NCBI RefSeq assembly: GCF_030406905.1
Contig: NZ_CP129137.1
Location: forward strand, 868,001 to 932,000
DNA length: 64,000 bases
Reading direction: 5' to 3'
From: Streptomyces sp. HUAS CB01
GTDB taxonomy: Bacteria > Actinomycetota > Actinomycetes > Streptomycetales > Streptomycetaceae
Shown here: in pieces, positions 1 through 7,379 of the stretch
Numbering within the stretch: position 1 is the stretch's first letter
Layout of the letters: each line of letters begins with the position of its first letter
Notes under the pieces: generated by a model
Told to the model about the DNA's origin: nothing
What the model saw: the letters and a program-made list of their open reading frames with translations, nothing else
Database searches by the model: none
Program-made: the position numbers and the translations under genes

Positions 1-405
1 GTCCTTGAAGCCGGAGTTCCAGCCCGCCACGACCAGGTCGGCCCTGGCCTCCACGACGACCTCCTTGTTGAGGAGGTCGTCGCTGAGCATCTTCACCCTG
101 GCGTACTCGGACGCCCACGGGGACTCGCTCACGGGCGGGTTCGCGGGCGGCATCACATAGCCGTGGACGTGCTCGGTGAGGCCGAGGCTGAACAGCTTGT
201 CGGCACTTCCGCCCTCGTACGCGACGGCGCGCTTCGGGATCGTGTACGGGACCGGCTCGCCGCAGCGCTCGACGGTGACCTTGCCGGACGTCCCGGCGTC
301 AGGTTCGACCTCGGCACCGCAGCCGCCGAGCAGGAGGGCGCCGGCGAGGGAGGAGGCGAGGGCGGCACGGCGCCGCACCGAGCCGGGAGATCGGGTGGTA
401 CGCAT
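1..405 (-). CDS. Metallophore substrate-binding lipoprotein (partial, 3' end outside window)
   Basis: The first 135 codons are visible and the gene runs off the left edge. The N-terminus has an arginine-rich stretch, a hydrophobic core and a lipobox LLGGC near residues 27-31, so the protein should be exported and lipid-anchored outside the membrane. The mature part matches FecB/BtuF-type binding proteins of ABC importers (for example VTVERCGEPVPYTIPKRAVA and a DLVVAGWNSG segment). It starts 17 bases after the ATPase gene and closes a permease-ATPase-binding protein operon. I infer it binds the metal-loaded chelator made by the upstream biosynthetic genes. The true ligand cannot be read from sequence; an iron siderophore is the main alternative to zinc. 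Confidence 0.85.
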   Translation of the reverse strand, partial: MRTTRSPGSVRRRAALASSLAGALLLGGCGAEVEPDAGTSGKVTVERCGEPVPYTIPKRAVAYEGGSADKLFSLGLTEHVHGYVMPPANPPVSESPWASEYARVKMLSDDLLNKEVVVEARADLVVAGWNSGFKD

Positions 406-421
406 GTCGTGGATGTGCCTT

Positions 422-1195
422 TCAGGGAGAGGGGTTGAGCGAGTAGAGGAGTTGGGGGCCGCCCGTCAGCGGATGGGGGACGACGACGGCCCTGACGCCG
501 AAGACCTCTTCGACCAGTTCGGTGGTGAGGACGTCCGCGGGCGGACCGGCCGCCACCAGGCGCCCCCGGGACAGCACGCCGAGGCGGTCGCAGGCGGCCG
601 CGGCGAGGTTGAGGTCGTGCAGCACGACCAGGACGGTGAGCCCGCAGCCGCGAAGGAGCGAGAGCAGCTCGACCTGGTGGCGGACGTCGAGATGGTTGGT
701 CGGCTCGTCCAGCACCAGGACCTGCGGCTCCTGGACCAGCGCCCGCGCCAGCAGGACGCGCTGGCGCTCCCCGCCCGACAGGGTCAGCACACCCCGGCGG
801 GCGAGATGGCGGATGTCCAGCCGCTCCATCGTCCGCTCGCACAGGTCCCGTTCCCGCCGGCCGAGTGCCTGGATGCCCCGGAGGTGCGGGGTGCGTCCGA
901 GCGCGACGACCTCCTCGACCGTGAAGTCGAGGTCGAGGGTGCCGTCCTGGGTCATGGCGGCGACGACCTGCGCGCTGCGGCGCAAGGTCATGCGGGAGAG
1001 GTCGTCCTCGCCTACCCGGACCGTGCCGGACGTGGGCCTGAGCGCGCGGTACACGCACCGCAGGGCGGTGGACTTCCCGCTGCCGTTCGGACCGACCAGG
1101 CCCACGACCCGGCCGCTCTCCACCTCCAGGGACAGCTCGCGCACCAGGCTCCGGCCGTCGGTCACCACCGAGAGCCCGTCGAGGGTCAGGTCCAT
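422..1195 (-). CDS. FecE-type ABC transporter ATP-binding protein
   Basis: A 257-aa cytoplasmic ATPase of the iron-siderophore/cobalamin importer class. Visible motifs are Walker A GPNGSGKST (residues 35-43), Q-loop MTQDG (81-85), signature LSGGERQR (139-146) and Walker B VLVLDEP followed by TNHLD (159-170). Length is normal for the family. Its start lies one base after the stop of the FecCD permease, so the two are probably translationally coupled. It would energise uptake of a metal chelate together with that permease and the lipoprotein downstream. The family assignment is secure; the substrate is inferred from the operon. Confidence 0.93.
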   Translation of the reverse strand: MDLTLDGLSVVTDGRSLVRELSLEVESGRVVGLVGPNGSGKSTALRCVYRALRPTSGTVRVGEDDLSRMTLRRSAQVVAAMTQDGTLDLDFTVEEVVALGRTPHLRGIQALGRRERDLCERTMERLDIRHLARRGVLTLSGGERQRVLLARALVQEPQVLVLDEPTNHLDVRHQVELLSLLRGCGLTVLVVLHDLNLAAAACDRLGVLSRGRLVAAGPPADVLTTELVEEVFGVRAVVVPHPLTGGPQLLYSLNPSP

Positions 1196-1196
1196 C

Positions 1197-2336
1197 TCAA
1201 CGGCCCCCGAACATGTAGCCCTTGCGGCGCATCAGGGTGATGAACACCGGCACGCCGACGAGAGCGGTGATGACGCCGAGCGGCAGTTCACGCGGCGCGA
1301 CCAGCGTCCGGGACACCAGGTCGACCCACACCATGAACACCGCCCCGGCCAGGGGCGCGACGGCCAGCACGCGGGCGTGGGTGGCCCCGACGGCCATGCG
1401 CACCACATGCGGCATGACCAGGCCGACGAACGCGATGGCACCGCTGACGGCGACCATCGCGCCCGTCACGAGCGAGACGAGCACGAGAAGGCCCTTGCGG
1501 TGCCGGTCCGGGCTGACGCCCAGGCTCGCGGCGGTCTCGTCCCCGAGGGCCAGGACGTCCAGCGCCCGGCCGTGCCGGTACAGCAGGACCAGCCCCGCGA
1601 GCACGACCGCGGACACGGCCGGCAGGGCGCCCCAGGTCGCCGCACCGAAGCTGCCCATCGTCCAGTACAGGACCATGCTCGTCGCCTCGCTGTCCGGGGC
1701 GGAGTAGACGATCAGGCTCATGACCGCCTGGAACCCGAGCGACATGGCGACCCCCGTCAGCACCAGGCGCAGCGGCGACAGCGTGCCTCGGCCCGCGGAG
1801 GCCGCGTACACGAGGAGCGACGCCGCCAGTGCGCCGATGAAGGCGCCGGCGGAGACCGCGTGGATGCCGAGCGCCGCAAGGCCCCCGGTCACGGAGACGC
1901 CGACGGCACCGACGGAGGCACCCGACGAGACGCCGAGGACGAACGGATCGGCGAGGGCGTTGCGCACCATGGCCTGGATGGCGACGCCGATCGCGCTCAG
2001 CCCGGCGCCGACCAGCGCCGCGAGCAGGACCCGGGGCGTACGGATCTGCCAGACGATCTGATACGTGGTCAACTCGTTCGCGGCGATGCTCCCACCACTG
2101 ACGGCCGCCCACAGGTACCGGGCGGTCTCCCCCGGCGTGATCACGGCCGAGCCCAGGCCGACGGCCACGACGACGGAGGCCAGGAGAGCGGTGGACAGGA
2201 CGGCGCAGATCGCCACGAGTCCGGTGCGGGTGGCGAGCCGGCCCTTCGCGCCGGTGGCGGGTCCGGCGGGCACGGCACCTGCCGGCCCGGCCGCGCCGGT
2301 GGTGGTCGTCGGGGTGGGGATCGTGGGCGGGGACAT
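1197..2336 (-). CDS. FecCD-family permease of metallophore ABC importer
   Basis: About 379 aa. After a Thr/Pro/Ala/Gly-rich cytoplasmic N-terminus the protein is strongly hydrophobic throughout, with FecCD hallmarks such as IRTPRVLLAALVGAGLSAIG and the conserved NALADPFVLGVSSGAS loop; about nine to ten membrane helices are expected. I placed the start at the ATG beginning MSPPTIP, eight bases after an AAAGG; in-frame ATGs 5 and 13 codons upstream are alternatives. One polypeptide probably forms a homodimeric channel, since only one permease gene is present. A 128-bp gap separates it from the MFS gene upstream and holds two copies of GGTGCATGC (2369-2377, 2384-2392), so an internal promoter is possible. 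Confidence 0.9.
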   Translation of the reverse strand: MSPPTIPTPTTTTGAAGPAGAVPAGPATGAKGRLATRTGLVAICAVLSTALLASVVVAVGLGSAVITPGETARYLWAAVSGGSIAANELTTYQIVWQIRTPRVLLAALVGAGLSAIGVAIQAMVRNALADPFVLGVSSGASVGAVGVSVTGGLAALGIHAVSAGAFIGALAASLLVYAASAGRGTLSPLRLVLTGVAMSLGFQAVMSLIVYSAPDSEATSMVLYWTMGSFGAATWGALPAVSAVVLAGLVLLYRHGRALDVLALGDETAASLGVSPDRHRKGLLVLVSLVTGAMVAVSGAIAFVGLVMPHVVRMAVGATHARVLAVAPLAGAVFMVWVDLVSRTLVAPRELPLGVITALVGVPVFITLMRRKGYMFGGR

Positions 2337-2464
2337 GGTGCCGGCCTTTCGCATCGGTCGTGGAACGTGGTGCATGCAGAACGGGGTGCATGCGGCGGGG
2401 GTACGGGCGCCCCCTGGCGTGCCGCCCGCTCACGGCGGCGGTCGGGCGGCACGTCGCGCGTCGG

Positions 2465-3844
2465 TTACTCCGCGCCCGGCGCCTCTGGTTCCCGCTTCCC
2501 CGCGCCGCGCCGGGACACCAGGAGGGCGGCACCGAGCGCCACGAGGACGAGAGCGCCGAAGACGGCGGCGACGCCCGGGAAGCCGGCCAGTCCGAGCCCG
2601 GCGCCGCCCAGGGCCGCGCCGATGAAGACCCCGAGGCTCTGGCCCGCGGAGTTGAGGCTCAGGGCCGTGCCGCGCAGAGAGCCGCAGCGCCGCACGAGGA
2701 GGCTGACGGAGCACGCGGCCACGACCGCGTGGGCGGCCGCGTGGAGCGAGGTCAGTGTGAGGGCGAGCGGCAGCCAGTGGGTGAAGTAGAAGCCCACGAC
2801 CGAGGCCAGGGCGGCGACCAGACCGACGGCCAGCAGGCTCTCGGTACGGAGCCGGGGTGCGGCGGAGTTGGTGATCCGCCCGGTGAGGAGATTGCTCACG
2901 AAGTACGACGCGCCGCTCAGCGTCCAGACGAACGCGAAGAGTCCCGGGGCGAGGTGGAAACGGCCGTCGTAGAAGGCGGCCAGGTAGGCGAGGTAGCCCA
3001 TGAACACCGCGGTGCGGAGGAGGGAGACGAGCAGCAGCGGCACGGCCCCTCGCACAGCCGCCAGGGCCCGGAACGACGCGGCGTAGCCGAGGTGCCGTTC
3101 GCCGCCTGCGCGCACCGGCCCGCTCCGCCCGCCCCGTGCGAGGAAGACGACCGCGAGGAGGACCGAGGCGCCGGCCACGGCGATCAGGTCGCCCTCCCAC
3201 CCCCAGAGGAGCGCGGGCAGGGCCACGACCGGCGCCGCGAGCATCGCCGTCATCGACTGTGTGGCCGTGACGAGCGTCGCTGCCCGGCCGGCCGCCTTGC
3301 CCGTTCCGTAGCGGTCGGCGGCCGCCGCGGTGAGAGCCGGGTTCAGCACGGACGTACTCGCGCCGACCAGCAGACAGAACACCGCCAGCGGGACGAAGTC
3401 CCCGCTCGCGCCCAGCGCCGCCGAGACACCGAGGGCGGCGAGTCCGCCCGCGATCGCCCACTCCTTGCGCGCCCGGTCGATGAAGGGCGCAAGGGCGGCG
3501 CCCACCAACAGGGCGGCCAGGCCGCCGAGTCCGCGCAGGCCGCCCACGGCGGCGACGCTGCTCCCGGCGTCGTCGGCGATGGGCACCAGGTAGGTGCTGA
3601 AGACGGTGAACGGCAGCAGGCCGACGGCCGAGGCGAGCAGGACGGGCCACAGGGCACGGACCATCCTCGGATCGCTCGGCAGTGCCTCCTCCGGCTCGGC
3701 GGCCTCGCGGTCCGTCACCTCGCGGTCCGTGTCCCGGCCGGTCGCCCCGCGGAACGATGCCCCAGGGGCCGCCGCCTCGCGGTCCGGCCTCTCGCGAACC
3801 GCCGCCTCGCGGTCCGGCCCGGGCTTCTCGGCGTGGGTGCTCAC
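2465..3844 (-). CDS. MFS transporter, likely metallophore exporter
   Basis: About 459 aa with a charged, Ala/Glu/Arg-rich N-terminal tail (roughly 60 residues) and then around 12 hydrophobic segments typical of the major facilitator superfamily. The GTG start at 3844 overlaps the TGA of the DUF364 gene (GTGA), which indicates translational coupling and decides the start despite a longer open frame upstream. Its place between the biosynthetic genes and the importer genes suggests it secretes the chelator made by this operon, as MFS exporters do in staphyloferrin-type loci. An uptake role cannot be excluded. Confidence 0.85.
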   Translation of the reverse strand: MSTHAEKPGPDREAAVRERPDREAAAPGASFRGATGRDTDREVTDREAAEPEEALPSDPRMVRALWPVLLASAVGLLPFTVFSTYLVPIADDAGSSVAAVGGLRGLGGLAALLVGAALAPFIDRARKEWAIAGGLAALGVSAALGASGDFVPLAVFCLLVGASTSVLNPALTAAAADRYGTGKAAGRAATLVTATQSMTAMLAAPVVALPALLWGWEGDLIAVAGASVLLAVVFLARGGRSGPVRAGGERHLGYAASFRALAAVRGAVPLLLVSLLRTAVFMGYLAYLAAFYDGRFHLAPGLFAFVWTLSGASYFVSNLLTGRITNSAAPRLRTESLLAVGLVAALASVVGFYFTHWLPLALTLTSLHAAAHAVVAACSVSLLVRRCGSLRGTALSLNSAGQSLGVFIGAALGGAGLGLAGFPGVAAVFGALVLVALGAALLVSRRGAGKREPEAPGAE

Positions 3845-4686
3845 GATCCGTCCACCCTCTCGCGCGCCGGCACGCCGGCGCGGTAGCGGTACATGAGCGT
3901 CGGATCGGCGCTGAACTGCGAGAAGGGGAAGGGTTCGGCGTTCAGGGCGGTGACTCCGCCGGACAGGAACGCACGGGCGACCGCGCTGCCGGTCTGCGCG
4001 TAGACGACCAGTGGAACGCCCTGTTCCCGGCAGTGCTCGAGGATGAGGTCGAACGTGCCGTTGCTGAGGGTCATTCCGGTGGCCACGACGGCGTCGGCTT
4101 CCCTGAGCACCTCGGTCATGTCGTCGGCGACCTGCTCGCCCCACTGCGTGGTGCGAAGGTTCAGATCACAGGGCAGACAGACGCCGCCCCGCTCGCGTAT
4201 CGCCGCCACCAGCGGATTGACCACACCGATGAGCGCGACCTTCGTCCCCGGCTCGATGTCGAGGAGACCGGCGATGGACGCGTCACGGGCGCGGGCACGG
4301 GCCTCCGGCGTTCCGCCCGGCAGCGCGACCGGCTCGGCCCCGTCCGCCTCCCGGTGCGGCCGCGCCCGGGAGAGGTACGCGTCCAGGGCGGCGACGCGGA
4401 CCGGCGTCGCGTCGTGCCGCAGCAGTGTGTCGAGGGTGTGGCCGGAGGCGTTCTCGCAGAAGTCGGGGGCGAGTTCACCGGCCTCGAAGGAGCAGGCGCC
4501 GAAGGAGTGTCCGACCCGGAGCACGAGGTAGTGGTTGTGGTAGGTCACCTCGCTCCCGGCGAGCCGGGTGGTGTGGTAGAGCCAGAACGCGCTGGTGACG
4601 GCCAGGTCCTCGGGGTCGGGGCCGTAGGCGCCCGACAGCACGGCGTCGGTCAGTTCGGCGACCGTCTGCGGTTGGGGGTGTGGCAT
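3841..4686 (-). CDS. DUF364 (putative heavy-metal chelation domain) protein
   Basis: A 281-aa soluble protein. The C-terminal half has a Rossmann-like core: a glycine-bearing strand VALIGVVNPL near residue 150, then DAVVATGMTLSNGTFDLIL, and a closing segment around NAEPFPFSQF, matching the DUF364/DUF4213 family. Members are often near metal-uptake or radical-enzyme genes, and no reaction is firmly assigned. The gene sits 51 bases after the PLP enzyme and its stop overlaps the MFS start. In this locus it could act on, bind or tailor the chelator or its metal. I am sure of the family and unsure of the function. Confidence 0.8.
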   Translation of the reverse strand: MPHPQPQTVAELTDAVLSGAYGPDPEDLAVTSAFWLYHTTRLAGSEVTYHNHYLVLRVGHSFGACSFEAGELAPDFCENASGHTLDTLLRHDATPVRVAALDAYLSRARPHREADGAEPVALPGGTPEARARARDASIAGLLDIEPGTKVALIGVVNPLVAAIRERGGVCLPCDLNLRTTQWGEQVADDMTEVLREADAVVATGMTLSNGTFDLILEHCREQGVPLVVYAQTGSAVARAFLSGGVTALNAEPFPFSQFSADPTLMYRYRAGVPARERVDGS

Positions 4687-4737
4687 TTCGGGTTCCCTCG
4701 TCGGAGTCGTGGGTGCTGCTGGGGCGGGGTCGTCCGG

Positions 4738-5778
4738 TCAACCGCCGGCGCGGTTGACGGACTTGCCGGCGGGCCTCGGCCCCGCGCTGCGGTGGCCGCC
4801 GGACCAGGAGGTGGTCGACCAGGGGAGTCTCAGCTCGTCGAGCGAGGCGATCTCGTGCGGTTTCAGGGCGTCGACGGGTTCGGCCTCCGCGTGCCGGGCG
4901 TAGGCGCTCTCGACGTAGCGGTGGCCCGTGTCGGCCGCGATGAAGACGTAGGTGCGGGAGGCGTCCCGAGCGCGTTCCCACCGGGTGGCCAGATAGGCGG
5001 CGCCGGTCGACAGACCCGCGAAGATGCCGCTGCTCCGGAGGAGTTCGACCGCGCCGGACAGCGCGCAGTCGAAGTTGACCCAGTGGATCCTGTCGTAGAG
5101 CTCGTGCCGGACGTTCCGGAACTCGATGGCGCTGCCGATCCCCGCGATGATCATGTCGGGATCCGGCACCTGCTCCGATCCGAAGGTGACACTGCCGAAG
5201 GGCTGTACACCGACGAGCGCCACGTCGCGGCCGGCGTCGCGCAGATAGGTGGCGATGGCGCCGGTGGAGGCTCCCGAGCCCACGCCGCCCACCAGCGCCA
5301 GGGGGCCGTCGGGCACCTCCCGGGCGATGGTGTCGGCCACGTCGCGGTAGCCGTGGTAGTGGATGCCGTCGTGGTACTGCCGCATCCAGTGGTACGAGGG
5401 GTTCTCCTTCAGGATCTCGGCGATGCGCCGTACGCGGAGCTCCTGGTCGAGGCGCAGGTCCTGCGACGGCCGGACCTGCTCCAGCGTGACGCCGAGGATC
5501 TCCAGCTGGGCGCGGAGCGTGCGGTCGACGGTCGTGGAGCCCACGATGTGGCACTTCATTCCGTAGCGGTGACAGGCCAGTGCCAGGGCCTGCGCGTAGA
5601 TCCCGCTCGAGCTGTCGACGAGCGTGTCGCCGGGTTGGACGGTGCCCGACTCCAGGAGGTGGCGGACCGCCCCCAGTGCCGAGTAGATCTTCATCGTCTC
5701 GAACCGCAGACAGACCAGGTCCGGCTGCAGGGATATGAGATCGGGTCTCTTGACCGCTTCTGCTATGTGCGCGTACAT
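4738..5778 (-). CDS. PLP-dependent cysteine-synthase-like enzyme (SbnA/diaminoacid-synthase type)
   Basis: A 346-aa fold-type II PLP enzyme. The Schiff-base lysine is probably K30 in FETMKIYSALGA, the substrate loop is DSSSGIYAQ (55-63), and the PLP-phosphate loop is GGVGSGAST (164-172). The sequence differs strongly from housekeeping CysK (no SVKDR-type lysine motif), resembling specialised relatives that attach an amine to the beta carbon of a phosphorylated hydroxy-amino acid. The start has a strong AGGAGAAGGGG site. It is the first large gene of a Zur-box-controlled operon and faces a threonine-kinase-like gene, which suggests O-phosphothreonine or O-phosphoserine as the donor. The nucleophile is unknown. 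Confidence 0.82.
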   Translation of the reverse strand: MYAHIAEAVKRPDLISLQPDLVCLRFETMKIYSALGAVRHLLESGTVQPGDTLVDSSSGIYAQALALACHRYGMKCHIVGSTTVDRTLRAQLEILGVTLEQVRPSQDLRLDQELRVRRIAEILKENPSYHWMRQYHDGIHYHGYRDVADTIAREVPDGPLALVGGVGSGASTGAIATYLRDAGRDVALVGVQPFGSVTFGSEQVPDPDMIIAGIGSAIEFRNVRHELYDRIHWVNFDCALSGAVELLRSSGIFAGLSTGAAYLATRWERARDASRTYVFIAADTGHRYVESAYARHAEAEPVDALKPHEIASLDELRLPWSTTSWSGGHRSAGPRPAGKSVNRAGG

Positions 5779-5790
5779 CCCCTTCTCCTG

Positions 5791-5934
5791 TCAGAAGGCC
5801 GCACTGCGGCCCGGACCGGTCCGGCGGTTCCGTCGGGCGTCCGGACCCCCGGCACGCCGGTACGACGCCGGTTCGGCCACCCCCTCCGGAATGCCCGAAC
5901 CGGCGGCCGTCCGGGCCTCGTTCCGTTCGTCCAT
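5791..5934 (-). CDS. Possible 47-aa leader ORF of the metallophore operon
   Basis: An ATG with GAGGAGG seven bases upstream opens a 47-codon frame ending 12 bases before the PLP enzyme start. The product (MDERNEARTAAGSGIPEG...) is Arg/Gly/Ala-rich with no recognisable domain. The good ribosome site and its place inside the presumed transcript argue for translation; the composition and lack of known homologues argue caution. It may be a small protein or an upstream ORF that affects translation of the operon. Confidence 0.4.
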   Translation of the reverse strand: MDERNEARTAAGSGIPEGVAEPASYRRAGGPDARRNRRTGPGRSAAF

Positions 5935-5974
5935 GCGCCCTCCTCGTGCTGGATACCGACGGGATCGAGCCGAG

Positions 5975-6004
5975 AGCATCACACTAAATGAAAATGATTG
6001 TCAA
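5975..6004 (-). promoter_or_regulatory. Promoter of minus-strand metallophore operon
   Basis: On the minus strand a perfect -35 TTGACA (6004-5999) is followed after 18 bases by GATGCT (5980-5975), a plausible -10 for streptomycete sigma-A type promoters. The -35 box overlaps the Zur-box-like palindrome at 5989-6003. Predicted transcription start is near 5968, leaving a leader of about 190 bases before the PLP gene that contains the small ORF. Confidence 0.55.
5989..6003. promoter_or_regulatory. Zur-box-like operator 1
   Basis: TGAAAATGATTGTCA is a near-palindrome in very AT-rich surroundings for this genome and matches the 15-bp actinobacterial Zur box pattern (TGaaAATGATTttCA) as I recall it. 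It does not resemble the DmdR/IdeR iron box (TTAGGTTAGGC type). It overlaps the -35 of the minus-strand promoter, so zinc-loaded Zur would block RNA polymerase there. Confidence 0.7.
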
Positions 6005-6040
6005 CTTCGACTGACCAGCCGTCATCGACCCCCTTCCGGC

Positions 6041-6068
6041 TTGCCTTCCCGAGCCCCGCTCATATAGA
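6041..6068 (+). promoter_or_regulatory. Promoter of the kinase gene
   Basis: TTGCCT (6041-6046), a 16-base spacer and TATAGA (6063-6068) make a good plus-strand promoter about 43 bases before the kinase start. The -10 and predicted start point are covered by the second Zur-box-like site. Confidence 0.55.
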
Positions 6069-6079
6069 AATGATTATCA
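6065..6079. promoter_or_regulatory. Zur-box-like operator 2
   Basis: TAGAAATGATTATCA shares the AATGATT core and TCA end with operator 1 but has a weaker left arm. Its centre is 76 bp from that of operator 1. It overlaps the -10 of the kinase promoter, so both divergent promoters would be shut by the same repressor under zinc sufficiency. Confidence 0.58.
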
Positions 6080-6111
6080 GTTTCATCTGATGGCTCGGCA
6101 GGAGGAGTTCC

Positions 6112-7071
6112 GTGAAGTCGTCCCAGAAGGCCGCGCCTCGACGCGGGCTGCCGGCGGGGGCACCGGCGGGAACGGGGGTGGGTACCGCCTTCGGGACCTT
6201 CGGTGAACTGCTCCAGGGCGTACTGCCGGAGGAGAACGGGGACTTCCTCGTCACCCTGCCCGTCGCCAGGTGGACGAGGGCGGCCTTCCGGCCGGACCCC
6301 GGCATGGACGAGCTGATGGTCCGGCCGCACCGGAAGCAGAAGGCGCTCCGGCTGGCACGCATGATCGTCGGCGAGGCGCCGCAGCCGACCGGTGGGGTGC
6401 TGACCCTCAACAGCGTCATCCCGGAAGGCAAGGGGCTGGCCAGTTCCTCGGCCGACCTGGTCGCGACCGCGCGGGCGGTGGGGCAGGCGCTCGGCCTCGC
6501 GATGCCCGCCTCCCGGATCGAGCGCCTGCTGGCGCGTATCGAACCCACGGACGGCGTGCTCTACCCGGGCATCGTCGCCTTCCACCATCGCAGCGTTCGC
6601 CTGCGCGCGGTCCTGGGTTCCCTGCCGGCCATGACCGTGGTCGGCGTCGACGAGGGCGGGGCGGTCGACACGGTCGACTTCAACCGCATCCCCAAGCCGT
6701 TCACCGTGGCCGACCGGCACGAGTACGCGCGCCTGCTGGACCGGCTCGCCGACGCCATACGGTCCCGCGACCTCACGGAGGTGGGCAGGATCGCGACGCG
6801 CAGCGCGCTGATGAACCAACCCCTCCGGCACAAATGGTCCTTGGACCGCATGCGGGAGATCTGCCGCGAGGTCGGCGGGCTGGGCATCGCCGTCGGCCAC
6901 AGCGGCACGACCCTGGGAGTGCTGCTGGACGCCACGGACCCCGCATGCCCGCACCGCGCCACCGCGGCGGCACAGGCGTGCACGGAACTGACGGGAGGCG
7001 TGGCGGTCTACCGCACGCTCAGCTTCCCGAACACCCTGCGAACGGATCCGGGCCTGCGCGTACGGGTGTGA
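6112..7071 (+). CDS. GHMP-family kinase resembling L-threonine kinase (PduX-like)
   Basis: A 319-aa GHMP-fold kinase. Motif 2, the ATP phosphate loop, is PEGKGLASSSAD (104-115) and a C-terminal GHMP segment reads AVGHSGTTLGVLLD near residue 260. The early FGTFGELLQG and overall pattern match PduX-type L-threonine kinases, which make O-phospho-L-threonine from threonine and ATP. GTG start with GGAGGAG four bases upstream. No cobalamin genes are nearby; instead it faces a Zur-box-controlled chelator operon headed by a PLP beta-replacement enzyme, so I infer it supplies that enzyme's phosphorylated substrate. A serine or homoserine kinase activity is possible. Confidence 0.8.
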   Translation: MKSSQKAAPRRGLPAGAPAGTGVGTAFGTFGELLQGVLPEENGDFLVTLPVARWTRAAFRPDPGMDELMVRPHRKQKALRLARMIVGEAPQPTGGVLTLNSVIPEGKGLASSSADLVATARAVGQALGLAMPASRIERLLARIEPTDGVLYPGIVAFHHRSVRLRAVLGSLPAMTVVGVDEGGAVDTVDFNRIPKPFTVADRHEYARLLDRLADAIRSRDLTEVGRIATRSALMNQPLRHKWSLDRMREICREVGGLGIAVGHSGTTLGVLLDATDPACPHRATAAAQACTELTGGVAVYRTLSFPNTLRTDPGLRVRV

Positions 7072-7379
7072 CCCCCGGCGTCCGGCCCGCTTCCACGGCA
7101 CCGTCGGCGCCTGCTGCCGTTTCCGGAACCGCCACTGCCGCCACTGCCGCCACTGCCGCCACCGAAGAGGGTGGGCACGGGCGGGCTCCGACAGTGACAC
7201 GACCGCGAGCAGACGACATCCGATGCAAGATCGTGCACATGCCATTCGTCGTGCTCATGGTGGTCTCGCGCACAGCTGAGGACAGAACTATGGTGTCCCA
7301 CCACATGTGACGGTGACGTGCCGCTTTCTACGTTGTGCCGACACGAAAACGTCCCCGCCAACGCCTGGAAGTGGTGTTC
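7072..7379. other. Intergenic stretch with 9-bp tandem repeat
   Basis: No convincing gene. It holds a 9-bp tandem repeat GCCACTGCC (three full copies plus a part, 7131-7163) just after the kinase gene, then a slightly AT-richer stretch (7200-7330) that may contain the promoter of the symporter gene. I could not define the promoter. Confidence 0.5.

Noticed and set aside
153..1240. Long open frames antisense to the ABC transporter genes
   Set aside because: High GC makes long shadow frames common; these encode Arg/Pro/Ala-rich sequence without domains and oppose well-supported genes. The same holds for many such frames elsewhere in the window.
4738..5778. Housekeeping cysteine synthase (CysK)
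   Set aside because: The lysine motif and loops differ from CysK, and the gene is in an operon with chelator-type transport genes under a Zur-like site.
5989..6079. Iron (DmdR/IdeR) boxes
   Set aside because: The sites have an AATGATT core and lack the TTAGGTTAGG pattern of actinobacterial iron boxes.
6112..7071. Cobalamin side-chain kinase PduX
   Set aside because: No cobalamin genes are near; the gene shares a control region with a metallophore operon. The biochemical activity may still be the same.
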